A stretch of 64,000 nucleotides of DNA from Hibiscus mutabilis (lineage: Eukaryota; Streptophyta; Magnoliopsida; Malvales; Malvaceae), in the NCBI GenBank assembly GCA_019671005.1, contig CM033712.1, positions 72,366,479 to 72,430,478 of the forward strand. Direction: 5' to 3'. Below, in pieces: positions 1 through 10,956 of the stretch. Numbering within the stretch: position 1 is the first letter of the stretch; each line of letters starts with the position of its first letter. The position numbers and the translations under genes are program-made. Below the pieces are notes generated by a model. That model was not told the origin of the DNA. It did no database searches and worked only from the letters and a program-made list of their open reading frames with translations.

Positions 1-793
1 TATTCGATCTAGATATAAGGACAAAAAGATGTAATATATGAAAAGAGTTAATCACGAAAAAAGGTTATGTCAAACCACGACTTCCTGTAACTTAGGTAGC
101 AATGATGTATTGCTAGATGCCACTCATTACTTGTAATATTAGAATTCTTCTAGATATTACTTCTAACGTTGTATGAACCTACAAGGGTCACACCCTATGA
201 TTGAAATGAACAAATATCGACTAGATAGCATGTGTACAAACTTGTTGTGCACGAAATAAGTAAAAATCGAAATTATTATGATTCTTGTAATTATAGATAG
301 TTTCGTTTATATATATTTTAACACTAGATAATTATTGTAATTATAAGATACTATTAAAAGATATATATCTCTAAAGAAACCTGATTGAAGTAGAATCAGA
401 TTCTACATATTTAATTATATTCGGTTAAATATATTGTATATTTAAAGAATCCAAATTTAATTAGAATTAGAGTTTTGAATGCTATATAAAGGCATAAGGT
501 CTAGCAGCCAAAGTATGCTTTTGCAAAAAACCTCTCTGACAGTTAGAGAAGAGAAAATATTGTTTGTTTCGTTCGGGTGGACTACGTAGAGGCCGGAACG
601 CTATTGTGACGATTTGGATTCGATATCGTGCTAGAAGAATTGGATTCTCCTAACTCCCTGCGGTTTTCAGATTTAATTAAGGTAACGTTTCATCCCTTTT
701 CACCCCAGATTCGTTTCCCGTACATAGATCACTGGTGGAATACGTCAGATAATTTTTCTGCTATGCCATGGAGTGTACTGGCGTTTCCAAACA
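1..793 (+). repeat. Copia-like LTR, truncated by window edge
   Basis: This stretch matches, in opposite orientation, the TSD-bounded solo LTR at 11946-13445. Shared landmarks are a TATA box (TATAAAGG near 484-492), the following CAGTTAGAGAAGAGAAAA-type leader, and the terminal GGCGTTTCC..ACA end at 793. The left part of the LTR lies outside the window. No primer binding site follows, so it is a solo LTR or fragment sitting inside a second repetitive sequence that runs to 2256. The short open frame at 628-960 crosses the LTR end and is not a gene. Confidence 0.75.
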
Positions 794-2256
794 ATACCTA
801 TACGGACCCTAACCACGTTCTGGGACGGCCAAGTCACGTGCTTGTACCCTTTCCACGGGTCCGTGTCATTCCCCTTATTACGATATTACAACGTTTTATT
901 CGATCCCTAAAGCTTATGAAAGTCATTAGGGTTTGTTTGCTAACGCATTTAAATAATTAACATAAATTACTAGCTTCATTATCATTTATTTGACTAATTA
1001 ACACTTAAGCATGATTCTCATCAAAACCCATCAATCTATTCAAATAAACATACAAGGCAACACAATTATCTCAATTAAACAAACAATCAACAATTAATTA
1101 TACGAGCATCTCAAACGACCCTACACGGTCTCTAAAGTCTTCATGAGTCTCATCATAATCATGGCATCATCATGCATCTCATAAATCTCAAGTTCTCATA
1201 ATACCGGTCTCAGCACATGCTTATCTATCATCAACCTATTTTGCAACCACTAACAAGCAAGGCAAAAAAAAAACAATTACGCTTATGATGCTCATGGAGC
1301 AATAGGATTTTGAGGTGTACTAACCTTAAGTTGATATTACTAAAATCCTCGTTCGAGCCTCCCGATTATTCCACTTGACCCGATATCCAAACCTGAATAA
1401 TCCTTGTATATCAATTAATATCATAAATATCTCTTAGACACATACTTTAATCGGTCAAAAGCGTAAAAACAACTTATTGGGTTCAAATTTGGCAAAACAG
1501 ATTGTGTCATTGGATTCGGAACGTTGAAAAACCCCCGGGCAAGGACCCCAAAAAAAAGTCAACCCCGATCAATGGTCGGCGGCTAGCGGCGCGGCTGACG
1601 GCTTGACGTGCGGCTCAGCTTGAGTAATCATGGGCTGACTTAACAGGTCGGCTCAACCAGCTAGCCCAGTGGCTCGGCTTGAGCCAGTGTAGCTGCCCAC
1701 ACGGCTGGACGTCGCCTACGCACAGGGGCGGCACATGTGGTGGCTACCGGCGGTCGGACGGCAGCGATTGATGCCCAGATCGACTGTTCTCTGGCCTCTG
1801 ATCACGATGGTGGCCTCCGTTTCCCGATTTCAGCACTTTGGCACCCTCAATTGGAAAATCCAAAACTTCATATCTCTCACCCCCTTCAACAACGGCTCCG
1901 ATGGTGATGATGTTGGTACCGACGAGCTCGTCTCGACAAGGTGAACACAATGGCAATAAAGGTGTAGATAACAAACGTTCGAATCTCCATAGATCAAAGT
2001 TTGAATCTCTACCCCTTAACTTTTCTCCATTTTCTCTTATCTCTATCACCATCCACTTTTCATTTTTTATTTTTTCTCTCTCTTTATCCCCAAAACTTTT
2101 CCTCTTTTTCCATTAACTACCTCTATTTAAAATTCAAACATTCTCCTCCAATTTAATGGGCCCAAACCTAAAAGCCCTTAACTTATTATTCTAAGATAAA
2201 AGCCTATAACCCGGGCCCGAGACCCGATTTATTAACTAGGGAATTGGGCCGTTACA
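794..2256 (-). repeat. LTR-like element fragment ending in GTTACA
   Basis: The sequence from the end of the Copia LTR to 2256 ends in GTTACA, so read on the minus strand it begins TGTAACGGCCC, like many plant Gypsy LTRs. It contains a GC-richer block (1560-1960) and a pyrimidine-rich block (2040-2110), and no coding motif. A Copia-like LTR is inserted in it at the left. The other end lies outside the window, so family and TSD cannot be checked. The open frames at 1735-2116 look fortuitous. Confidence 0.45.
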
Positions 2257-2260
2257 CTTT

Positions 2261-2722
2261 GGACCCCACAGCACCAGGCTTTGTTAAAGCTAACTGTGAT
2301 GCTTCATCTGATCCAATCTCGGGCAATGCAAGTGGAGCTGTTGTTTTCTAGGGCGAAAATGGTTCGATCATGCAAGGAAAATCTGTTTTATTCACTGCAC
2401 CTTCTGCAGAATGTGCTGAAGCCTTAACAGTCCGCTTTGCTTTGACCTCTGCTATTGAAGAGTGCTTCTCACATGTCATTTTTGAGTATGATAACTCTTG
2501 TGTTATTGGGAGTATTAACTCCAAAACGATGTCCGCGTGGGAGTGAGTTGCGGTTGATCATGACATTATTAGGCTTGCGAGCTCTTTTCCTTTTTCTCCT
2601 TTGCTGCTGTGAAGAGAAACTGTAACAAAGCTGCTGACTGGATTGCCAAGGCAACTCGGTGTGGTTTTTGCCCTCTTAACTGGGTCTCTTGTATCCCTCA
2701 TGGTTTGAGGGCTCTCTTGTAA
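2261..2722 (+). pseudogene. RNase H-like 3' end of a plant LINE, broken
   Basis: Translation gives the RVT_3/RNase H-like pattern of plant non-LTR elements: VKANCDAS near the start, AECAEALTVRFALTSA in the middle, a CNKAADWIAKAT-type motif near the end, then a stop at 2720-2722. Two in-frame stops (about 2350 and 2541) and one frameshift near 2585-2600 break it. The left side is cut by the LTR end at 2256, so the reverse transcriptase part is absent. A run of A at about 2753-2760 looks like the LINE poly(A) tail. It is a dead fragment. Confidence 0.75.
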
Positions 2723-2900
2723 TTCTTTGCTTCTTTAATCCATCATATTTTATCAAAAAAATTATTGTCATCTTGAGATTATAGATACTGCAAATGTACA
2801 CTTATAGTACGACGAGGCTACATTCACATATTTTTTAAGATCTAAGTATATTTGGAGTGTACAAGGTTTTATATCTGTACTCGATACTCATACTCAAAAA

Positions 2901-3662
2901 GGTAAATTATGAATTGTATCACTCAACTTTGACTTCATTCTTGTTTTGACTACTAAATTTTAAATTTTTTAATTTAATCATTGAACTTTTGATTTATTCC
3001 TATTTTAATCGAGTGTTAAATCAAAAATAAAAGAATGACATGACATCCACGTGTGCTAAAACAAATTATTATTATTTTTGCTGGCATTGGAACAACCTGT
3101 CATTCACATCATTGTTTTCCTTATTTCTTTCGTTTTTTTATTTTATCTTCTTCTTTAAAAATAAAAGTTTTACAATCTCATCATTATATCACGTTGACGT
3201 TGAAATCGTCGTTTTTTGGTGTCTTTTTTAACTACTCAAGACACCAACAAACCTCATCGTCCCCGGCTAGTCTACCAATTTAGATTTTTTTTCAAAATCA
3301 CTTTAAAAACTTGCAAAACCCCAAACTACTTTGATCCACAATACCTGCCATTCGATCAACATAAAATAAAGATATATAGCTCGCTTCTTCCTTTTCTACT
3401 TCCCCATTGTTGTGGTTTGGAAGAAAAGCTTCATCGTTGAAAAATAAAAAAAATAAAAGTAGAGTTTTTTCACAAAAATGAAAGAAAATGGGGTCATTCC
3501 ATAATTTAAAAAAAACAGATGCCCAATCATAACTCCTTTAAAGGCGAAGTGACCAAACTATGAGCAAATAGAAAATTAAGTGACTAAATTAAATTTTTTT
3601 AAAATTTTGTGACCAAAATAAGAGTCAAAAAAGTTAAGTAGTGAAATTTGTAATGTACTTAA
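2901..3662. repeat. Foldback MITE with long imperfect inverted arms
   Basis: The left arm (GGTAAATT..TCACTCAACTTTGAC) is mirrored by the right arm (GTCAAAAAAGTTAAGTAGTGAAATTTGTAATG). Internal words such as 'ACTAAATTTTAAATTTTTTAATTTAATC' on the left reappear complemented around 3560-3600. It has no coding content. The open frames between 3040 and 3440 lie in the loop and look fortuitous. It ends about 180 bp beyond the stop codon of the DREB2F-like gene, so it may be included in that gene's 3' UTR (inference). Confidence 0.6.
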
Positions 3663-3843
3663 AAATGTTATGTCACGTTTATCATAGTAATTAATAGCGG
3701 AAAAAACCCAAAGAAACCACAAAACTTTCTACCATTATTGCCAAGGATAACAATATACAACCAGCTCAAAACATTTCTAAAACCACCATCCATCAAATCT
3801 TCAGTTTCCAAGCTCGAAGATTTGATCAACGATTACTACAATT

Positions 3844-4656
3844 TCAAATGTTCCAAATAGAAGCAGGAAAAGCCTGCTCTTCTTCATAAGCATGATCATC
3901 CTGAACATGGAAGCTGTACTCAGCTCCATGCATGTCAACCATGGCGTCCCAATTGAAGTTATTCTCTGCAAATGCAGCAAATTCATCATAATCTTTCATT
4001 GAAGAATCCTCCGCCATTGAACTTTCAACATTGTCATTTTCATTATCAGCAGCTTCTTCTGCAGATTTCTTTTCGTCCTTCTTTATCCCCAGCTGCTGAA
4101 GAAACTCATGCAAATCAATCTGCGGCTTCTCTGACGAAACCTCGACCCCTTTCTCCTTCATTCCATGGTCTCCGGCCACAGTTGTCGATTCACAGGAAGA
4201 AGAAGACGAACTCGGTTTTAAAATCCCATTTTGTTTGAGCTCTTGGAGTCTTTGGTGGATGACATGAACGCTCGGTTGAGCGTTTAGGTTGAGTAATCCT
4301 GGAGAAGAAGATGGGAACATTGAGATGAAGTTTTTTGAAGGGATCCATTTAAATTTTTGCAATCTGTTCGACGAATTGACGGGTACTTGGTGGAGGTGAG
4401 GGAGGTTGAGGTAAGCTTCAGGGCCGTAGAGTCGTCTCGCGGCCTCGTCGTACGCCATGGCGGCTTCTTCGGCGGTGGCAAAAGAGCCCAACCAGAGCCT
4501 GGTTCGTTTTTTAGGCTCTCGAATCTCAGCCACCCATTTTCCCCATGTACGTTGGCGGACGCCGCGGTACTGGCACGAGGCGTTCTGGGGGCCGCCTTTG
4601 CCTCGAGTCGGACCTTTCTTCCATGGCTTCAATGGCGATCTTTTGTAGGTGTCCAT
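3844..4656 (-). CDS. DREB2F: DREB2F-like AP2/ERF transcription factor
   Basis: Intronless 270-residue protein. Residues 15-25 carry the basic KGPTRGKGGPQN stretch that marks the DREB2 subfamily and probably acts as a nuclear localisation signal. The AP2/ERF DNA-binding domain spans about 29-87 (YRGVRQRTWGKWVAEIREP ... YDEAARRLYG). Valine 42 and glutamate 47 match V14 and E19, the residues typical of DREB proteins that bind DRE/CRT elements (A/GCCGAC). A conserved segment after the domain (FKWIPSKNFISMFPS, then NAQPSVHVIHQRLQELK), a block IDLHEFLQQLGI, and an acidic C-terminus ending FPASIWNI fit the DREB2F branch rather than DREB2A/B. DREB2 proteins activate drought and heat genes; the role of the 2F branch is less clear. 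The start is the only ATG that gives the family N-terminus. The frame is unbroken. Confidence 0.93.
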   Translation of the reverse strand: MDTYKRSPLKPWKKGPTRGKGGPQNASCQYRGVRQRTWGKWVAEIREPKKRTRLWLGSFATAEEAAMAYDEAARRLYGPEAYLNLPHLHQVPVNSSNRLQKFKWIPSKNFISMFPSSSPGLLNLNAQPSVHVIHQRLQELKQNGILKPSSSSSSCESTTVAGDHGMKEKGVEVSSEKPQIDLHEFLQQLGIKKDEKKSAEEAADNENDNVESSMAEDSSMKDYDEFAAFAENNFNWDAMVDMHGAEYSFHVQDDHAYEEEQAFPASIWNI

Positions 4657-7505
4657 CGGGGAGGAAGATGAGAGTGGAGTGGAGTGATCGAGTGAAGGTC
4701 TGGAAGCATGGGGGAGTGAATGGCGCGGGATTTGTAGGGAGTGGGATGGTGGTGTTTGGTTTAAATGTTTTCACGTTCTGGGGGAAAAAATTCAAGCTCT
4801 TGTGACCGTTTGCAGGAGCCAGAAATATTTTCAAGATTGCAAGTCGGACTAATTCGTATTTTAAAATTTTAAATCATTTCCATTAGAGTTAATCCTATGT
4901 AGAACCCAACAAGCAGTTCTAGTGAAAAAGTAGATGATGTTCATCCTAGAACATTTGGGTTTAATTGTTTTGTCTAAAGGTGTGTGCATCGTCAAATGAT
5001 TGGTTAAGAATATATATGAACAAAATACTATATTTTAATCACCTTTAGACTATTCAAAAAAATTCAATTCAATTACTTTTAAATTTGGATTAATCTTAAA
5101 TTCGAGTCCATTCATGTATCAAACACTTCCAAAATCATCTTTGTTTTCAAAACTTTCGCTCTTTTTAATACCCTTATATATTTTTTTTAATAGATTGGTG
5201 TGATTACATGTAATATCTGTTCATATATTTTCTTAATCTTTTGACAATATATACATACATTGCACACACGTGCTCGAAATTGGATCTCCCAAAATAAATG
5301 TTTTTATTTTTTCCACCGAGAACACTCGTTAAATTCTAATACCCTAAGATTAAAACTTTAAGTAAACATATTTCATCCCTCTTGCGTTGCGTGGGTTAAT
5401 TAGGATAAGAATTAATGCATTATTTATGCTTGCTGACTTGTTTTCGATTGCATCATGTTTATCCTAATTGTAGACATAGTAAATATTAGAGAATAAGTAA
5501 TTTTTAGTACTAGATACTGTTTTTCAATTTGGTCATTGAAATTTTATTTGTCTACATTAGCATGTAAACATAGATTTTTAGCTTTTCTTTTCAAAAAAAT
5601 AAGATTTTTAGCTTTTCTACCCATCATTAAAAGGGTTAAAAATAAGAAAATTACCAAATTTAGAGATTGATATGAACAAAAAAGGTCAAGGCTCAAATTA
5701 AAAAAATTGTTAAATTCAAGGACTAAATGTTGTTTTTATCTCAAAATACTATCATGGTCAATTGCATTCTATACCATCAAAGAATATTGACAACAGTTCT
5801 TAAAAATTTATTCATCCACTTAAAATCTCGTACTTAAGTAAAAACAAAAGTTGAACTTTTTAGCCCTCCAACTTTATTAGTTTAATCATTTTAGTCCTTA
5901 AAAAATTTTGCATCTCTTTAAACCCTTAAAGTTTTATTTTTGAGCTAAACGTAAAAAAATAATAACGAACCATTAAATTGATGTCAATTATTTTATCCTC
6001 ATTAAAATATCGATGTTAGTTTATTCTGTCAAGTTATCGAAATATTAGAACTTATAAAAGAACAAATAATGCTAATATTTTAATAAAAATAAAATGATTA
6101 ATGTCAGCTTAAGGACGGGACAATAATTAAATTAATAAATTTAAGAAAGTTAAAGAGATCATTCGGTCATAAGCAAAGACAAGGTGTAAATTGTTTTAGA
6201 TCATTAGGTTCAAAGATTTACGAGGTTTTATACAGTTTATTAAAATGAGGTCATTTAATTTATAGTTCCAAAAATATATGAAGTATTTTTAAAAGATATT
6301 TTTATCTTAATAAAAAATATTATGAAATTCTCTTTAAAGTCATTTTTATTTTTTTATAATTTATTAAACCAATTATTGTGCCTTACATTCTAATTTTAAA
6401 CTATAACCTTAAATTTAACTTTAAACACTAAATTTTTTGTTTAATATTAAGAAATAAATATAAACACCGAAAAGAAGCATATAATTTATGTTTGTAAATT
6501 GTTTAATGGACGGGGTATTGACAATATCTCCTCGGATTCCATAAACATGGAAATGAATGAGTGAGAAGTGCATGGAGGAAATCCACCTCACAACATTGTA
6601 GAGTTTCACGAGGCCATTTCTAAGCAAGCACTGTTTTCACATGTTATGCTGCCATTCTCGACCTGATTCCCGGGGACTCCTCCCTTCACCTCTTTCCCAT
6701 GCCTCCCTTCTCTCTGTCTCTCTCTTTAACGTCTCCATTTCCCTAAAGAATTTCACATGTTGAATTGGTGCTTACTACTACCAGTCAGACACTATACTAC
6801 TCTCACTGCATCTATATATAATACAAGGATACTTATTACGACGGACATAAGATTTTATGTCGAAAATACAAACTTTTATACTTGAAAAAATCATATGAGA
6901 ATTTGAAAACTCTAAAAGTATGAAATCAGAATATTAATATAAAAATATAAAATAAAATTTAAAATATATGAGAATTTAACACTTTCCAAAGAGTTCAATT
7001 GCCCCTAACACCCTCTTCATCCATTCCTGTATACTTAAGTCTCAAAATAAAAATATGAAATTATAAATTTCTGAAGACTAAAACAACGTTTTAATCATTA
7101 TTTTGATGCAATAGTGTTAAAATTTGGGATCAAGGTCTTTGCCTTTGATTGGGCTCAAAATAAGCTTAATATTCATAAGAAAGGTCTTGGAATAAGAGGG
7201 AAAAGCCCAACCCATTGTTTCTCTTGAGAATACAAATGTCACATTAATAAGAACTTAAAATTTTTAAATAAGATTATAGCTTCATATTTTGGTGTTGTAA
7301 GTGAAAAGTTGAGTTCAAAATGTTATTAGACCTATGTAATACTTGATATAGATTAGTCGGTCAATAAATCAAATATCAACTATTATATCAAAAAAGTTAA
7401 GTTGTCCAAATACTTGAGTTTAAGTAAGTTGAAGCACAATTATCTTGGATTTAAAGGTTGAAGGATTTAAATAGTTTGGATAAGGTCGCATCATATTATT
7501 TGTTT
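4657..7505. other. Intergenic: upstream of DREB2F-like gene
   Basis: AT-rich DNA without a credible gene. It contains the DREB2F-like promoter (just above 4656), a SINE-like copy (about 4902-5059), a small duplication of GATTTTTAGCTTTTCT around 5570-5615, and low-complexity foldback-like words at 5840-6230. A richer-complexity island at 6500-6770 ends in a pyrimidine tract (CTCTCTGTCTCTCTCT) and could be a remnant promoter or transcribed fragment. I see no family motif in it. Confidence 0.5.
4902..5059 (+). repeat. SINE-like repeat, copy 1
   Basis: Shares its order of words with the copy at 62766-62921: GAACCCAACAAG, then AGTG(G)AAAAGTAGATGA, a GTGT(G/A)TGCAT block, 'GGTTAAGAATAT', and a tail ACCTTTA(G/A)ACTATTCAAAAA. 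The AGTGG..AAAGTAGATGA and GAGTTCAAAT words of the second copy resemble tRNA-type A and B boxes, suggesting a tRNA-derived SINE. In this copy the B-box-like word is degraded. Confidence 0.45.
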
Positions 7506-7967
7506 GAGTTAATTACACCACATATCCCTGAACTATTATTTTTATTTTAAATCGGTCCCCAAATTTTGAACATTCTATTTTCATCCTCAAACAATAACTC
7601 ATTTTAAATTAGTCTTTCAACTTTTTAAACATTCTAATTTCATCCTCAAATTATCAATATATGTTAATAATATCCTATGTTAATAAATCGTTATAAAATT
7701 TGTTAATTGTCTTTTAAAAGATTGATGTGAATTATATAATAATATGATGTGGCATAAACGATAACTTGCGGATGAAATTGGAACGCTAAAAAAGTTTGGG
7801 GACCAATTTAGAATGAGGATCATAGTTTAGAGATGAAAATAAAACATTCAAAATTTTGAAGACTAAATTAAAATAAAAGTCATAATTTGATAATTGAAAC
7901 ATTTAAAAGTTTAAAAAATAATTTAAAATATAGGTCATAGTTCGAGGACATTTGGTGCAACTAACTC
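7506..7967. repeat. Foldback MITE
   Basis: The ends are complementary (GAGTTAATTACACCACAT on the left; GGTGCAACTAACTC on the right). Internal words such as CAAATTTTGAACATTCTATTTTCATC are mirrored by GATGAAAATAAAACATTCAAAATTTTG on the right, giving a long imperfect hairpin. The same style of element recurs at about 25785-26246 and 36335-36897 in this window. No coding capacity. Confidence 0.65.
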
Positions 7968-8330
7968 TGTATCAACACCATGATCCCATTCCATAATAAT
8001 AATATTGAACAAATTCAAATTATATAATAATAATAATAAAATAATAGAAAAACAAAATTGCACATAAATTCATAACCCTAGACAATTTACAAACAACACT
8101 TAATTATATTGAATATACAAAATAATTTACAAAAAACCATTACTTTCAATATTGTAATAATTCTTGACACAATCAATCATATATGAATAGTTCTGCAACA
8201 CTTCCCCATCTTCAAACTATAAACCCCAGTGCTCCAATCATCTGTTAAACAAACAAAAAATATTGAACATATATAGATATCAAAGCAATTTAATCAATTC
8301 ACATATAGTTTTAATTTAGGAAGATTTTTT

Positions 8331-9296
8331 TCATTCATTCCTAGTTGATCTATTATGGCAGCACCTTCCTCTCGTGGCCGTTTGAACCAGCACCTGCCCG
8401 ACACTTTTGCCGATCCCTTCGATCAGCCCGCCGATGAATTCGATCAGCACTTGAGAAGCGAGCTTTGCGGCTGTCGTGACCTTGCTTGGCCTATCCATAC
8501 CTTTGATCCCATTGGCTTCGAGTCCATTCACCATGTTCTTGGCACAAACTGCATGGAGATGGTAATCACAGGTGGTGCATTGGTACACTCTCCCTGACCT
8601 CCTACGGTTGCACTCGCCGCATACGATGCCGGTCGGGTCTGAGCTCGGAGATAAGCCGGGCAAGAGCCGTAGCGTGTGCGGGTGGACCGAGATATTGATT
8701 TGGGTTGACAACATGGCGCAGCATGGGTGCATTTGGAAACTGCAGGCATTGCATTTGAAAACGCAGCCTTTGGTCCGCTTGGCACATATATCGCACCGAG
8801 ATTTCAATATTCCACCTTTAACTGAAATTTGCATATTATATCATAAAATCACATCATTTCCAAAGGTATGATATATATATATACACAACCACACTTATAT
8901 AATATATATGCAATAATCATAAAAAACAAGAAGGAAAGATGAAGCAAATATACCATGTTTAGAGATGAAGACTATGTTGTGAAGAGGGTGAATGGGATGC
9001 CTCTTAAGAGTCTGAGGTGCCAAAGCACAAAAATCGTGGAGCTGGTAGTCACACTCGGTGCAAGTGAACCGCTCACCGGCACCGTACTCCTTGCATGCAC
9101 CACAAGTAAATAGGTCCGGCAAGCAAATTTGCGTTATCGGGTGTTGCGGGTGAGTCACATGGAAGATTCCATCTCCCATAGGAGGAACCTCGGGCGACGT
9201 GGGGAATAATTCCGCCGCATGAGGCGACCCTCGACTTGCCCTGCGACCGAGGAAACCACCGCTTTGTTGACGAGGAAGATGATGAGAATGATCCAT
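8331..9296 (-). CDS. DC1-domain (Cys/His-rich C1-like) protein
   Basis: Two exons on the minus strand: 9296-8954 and 8821-8331, with a GT-AG intron of 132 bp (donor CATG|GTATAT, acceptor TTTCAG|TTAAAG) that joins ...FISKH to VKGGILK in frame. The 277-residue product holds three DC1 (C1-like zinc) repeats at about 52-90, 100-148 and 158-205, with patterns such as CGACKEYGAGERFTCTECDYQLHDFC and CGECNRRRSGRVYQCTTCDYHLHAVC split by spacing typical of the family. The C-terminus is a hydrophobic, possibly amphipathic tail (VLIEFIGGLIEGIGKSVGQVL). DC1 proteins are plant-specific, and many respond to stress or hormones; a precise role cannot be read here. The start is uncertain: the frame stays open upstream to an ATG at 9401, which would add 35 residues. 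Confidence 0.85.
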
Positions 9297-9401
9297 GGAG
9301 AAATGGGACTGATTCTTCAAGGGAAGTGAATTAGTTTTTTTCAATGGATTTTTGGTACTCCTCATCATGTAGGTGAGTGAGTGGAGCAATATTTTCAACA
9401 A

Positions 9402-10675
9402 TTGATGAGGGAATATTTATGATGGAAATTAAAGTATTGGTACTATAGGGTAACAGGCTTTGGGAATTTTTTTTATTTTTGGGGGAAAGGGGGCCCATAA
9501 ATGAAGAAAAATGAACCCTAAAAGACAATAAGAAAAGAATTGATATCAAAAGTCTGAAATATTCTTTGTTTTGTTTCATTTTTAGTGTTATGAGTTAGGT
9601 TAAATTACCAATCACTAATTCCCTTGAAATAAAAAAGGAAGATAAGAAACATTTAGGGATTCAAACTTTCTAAGATGTTAATTTTGTTAGGAGGGAGATC
9701 AATCATAAACAATTTGAATTGTTTGTATGATTATGTCGTTGTTTATGATTGCAAAAGTGGTATATATATATATATATATTTAAGAGAAAAAAATTAATTT
9801 CAGTCATTATTATTTAATGATTTTTTTTCAAATTGTTTGACAATAATATATGGATAGTTTAATTATTTTCTTTTTTTTATAAAAATTTTCTCATTTCTTA
9901 TTGTTAATTTCAACTATCTATTTATCCTCTTTCAACGATCTAAAAAAATATAAACCTTAAAAAAGATTATATTAAACCTACCTCATAACAATAATTTATA
10001 CCAAGTAATATCTATAATTTTAAACAATAATTCACACACTATTATTTTGTAGAGACAAGATCAATGTTATAGTGTAAAATTTAAAAATTGTAGACAGTTG
10101 AATGAGTAAAAAATAATGGCAAGAATTAACGCTAAAAATAAATAGATTTAATTAAATATCGAACAAAGCATGAGTGTATCAATTGGTTTATAAATAAATA
10201 CGTATTAAATTCAAACAACTACTCATTTGTCTAGCGGAATTAACCATTAAGTTCTTAAATAAAGTATGAGGTTTGAATTTCAACATTGTGAATTGAGTAA
10301 ATTAATAAAAAAGATGATCCTCATAATAGACTTTTATAGTATTTTATCTGAATCAATTGATCAATAAATTAAGTGATTATACCAAAAATAAGTATGGATT
10401 AAATTCAAGTTTTATGATAAATTCAATTACTGATGTATTAACATTTTTTTTTCTAATACTTGTTAGGTTATGTCCCATAAAAGGCTGACATGAAAGCTTT
10501 TATAGAGGCCCCGTCCCTATAAAACAATTTTGATTCATGAAGATGAATTCCGGAATTGAAAAGACTGTACGTTTGAATTTCACAAGTCGATCCCAATCAA
10601 ATTTCTTTTCAATTCTCTTTCGATTAACATCGCTAAGAAAATAATAACACATGATATACTTATCATAAAGATATT
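9402..10675. other. Intergenic, upstream of DC1 gene
   Basis: AT-rich sequence with a (TA)n run at 9761-9779 and no recognisable gene, RNA or complete transposon. The short minus-strand frame at 9331-9579 shows no family pattern and overlaps the 5' region of the DC1 gene. The first few hundred bases right of 9300 should hold its promoter. Confidence 0.5.
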
Positions 10676-10956
10676 AGGGTAAAGTACATCGATGTTCATC
10701 GAATTTTTAGAGTGTTTTTATTTTGGTCATCAGATTTTAAAATTTTTATTAGGATCACTCAACTTTTATTTGATTTTATTTTGGTTCCTCTCGTTATCTT
10801 TCGTTAGAAAATGCTGACGTGATCTGTTAGCTTTTCTTTTTCCCAAACGAAATAAAAGTTGGGTGACCCCGGTGAAAGTTTTAAAAGTCCGATGACCAAA
10901 ATGAAAGCACCTTAAAAGTTTGGTGACCAAAATGAAAATGCTTTAAAAGTTCAAAT
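10676..10956. repeat. Foldback MITE, left part (interrupted)
   Basis: Begins AGGGTAAAGTACATCGATG and runs through ATTTTGGTCATCAGA and GGTGACCAAAATGAAAATGC, the same words in the same order as at 14668-15219. It is cut off at 10956, where an LTR-like element begins, and the family sequence resumes at 14659. It belongs to a widespread plant repeat whose words read as paired 'TTTTGGTCA / TGACCAAAA' inverted segments. Confidence 0.65.
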
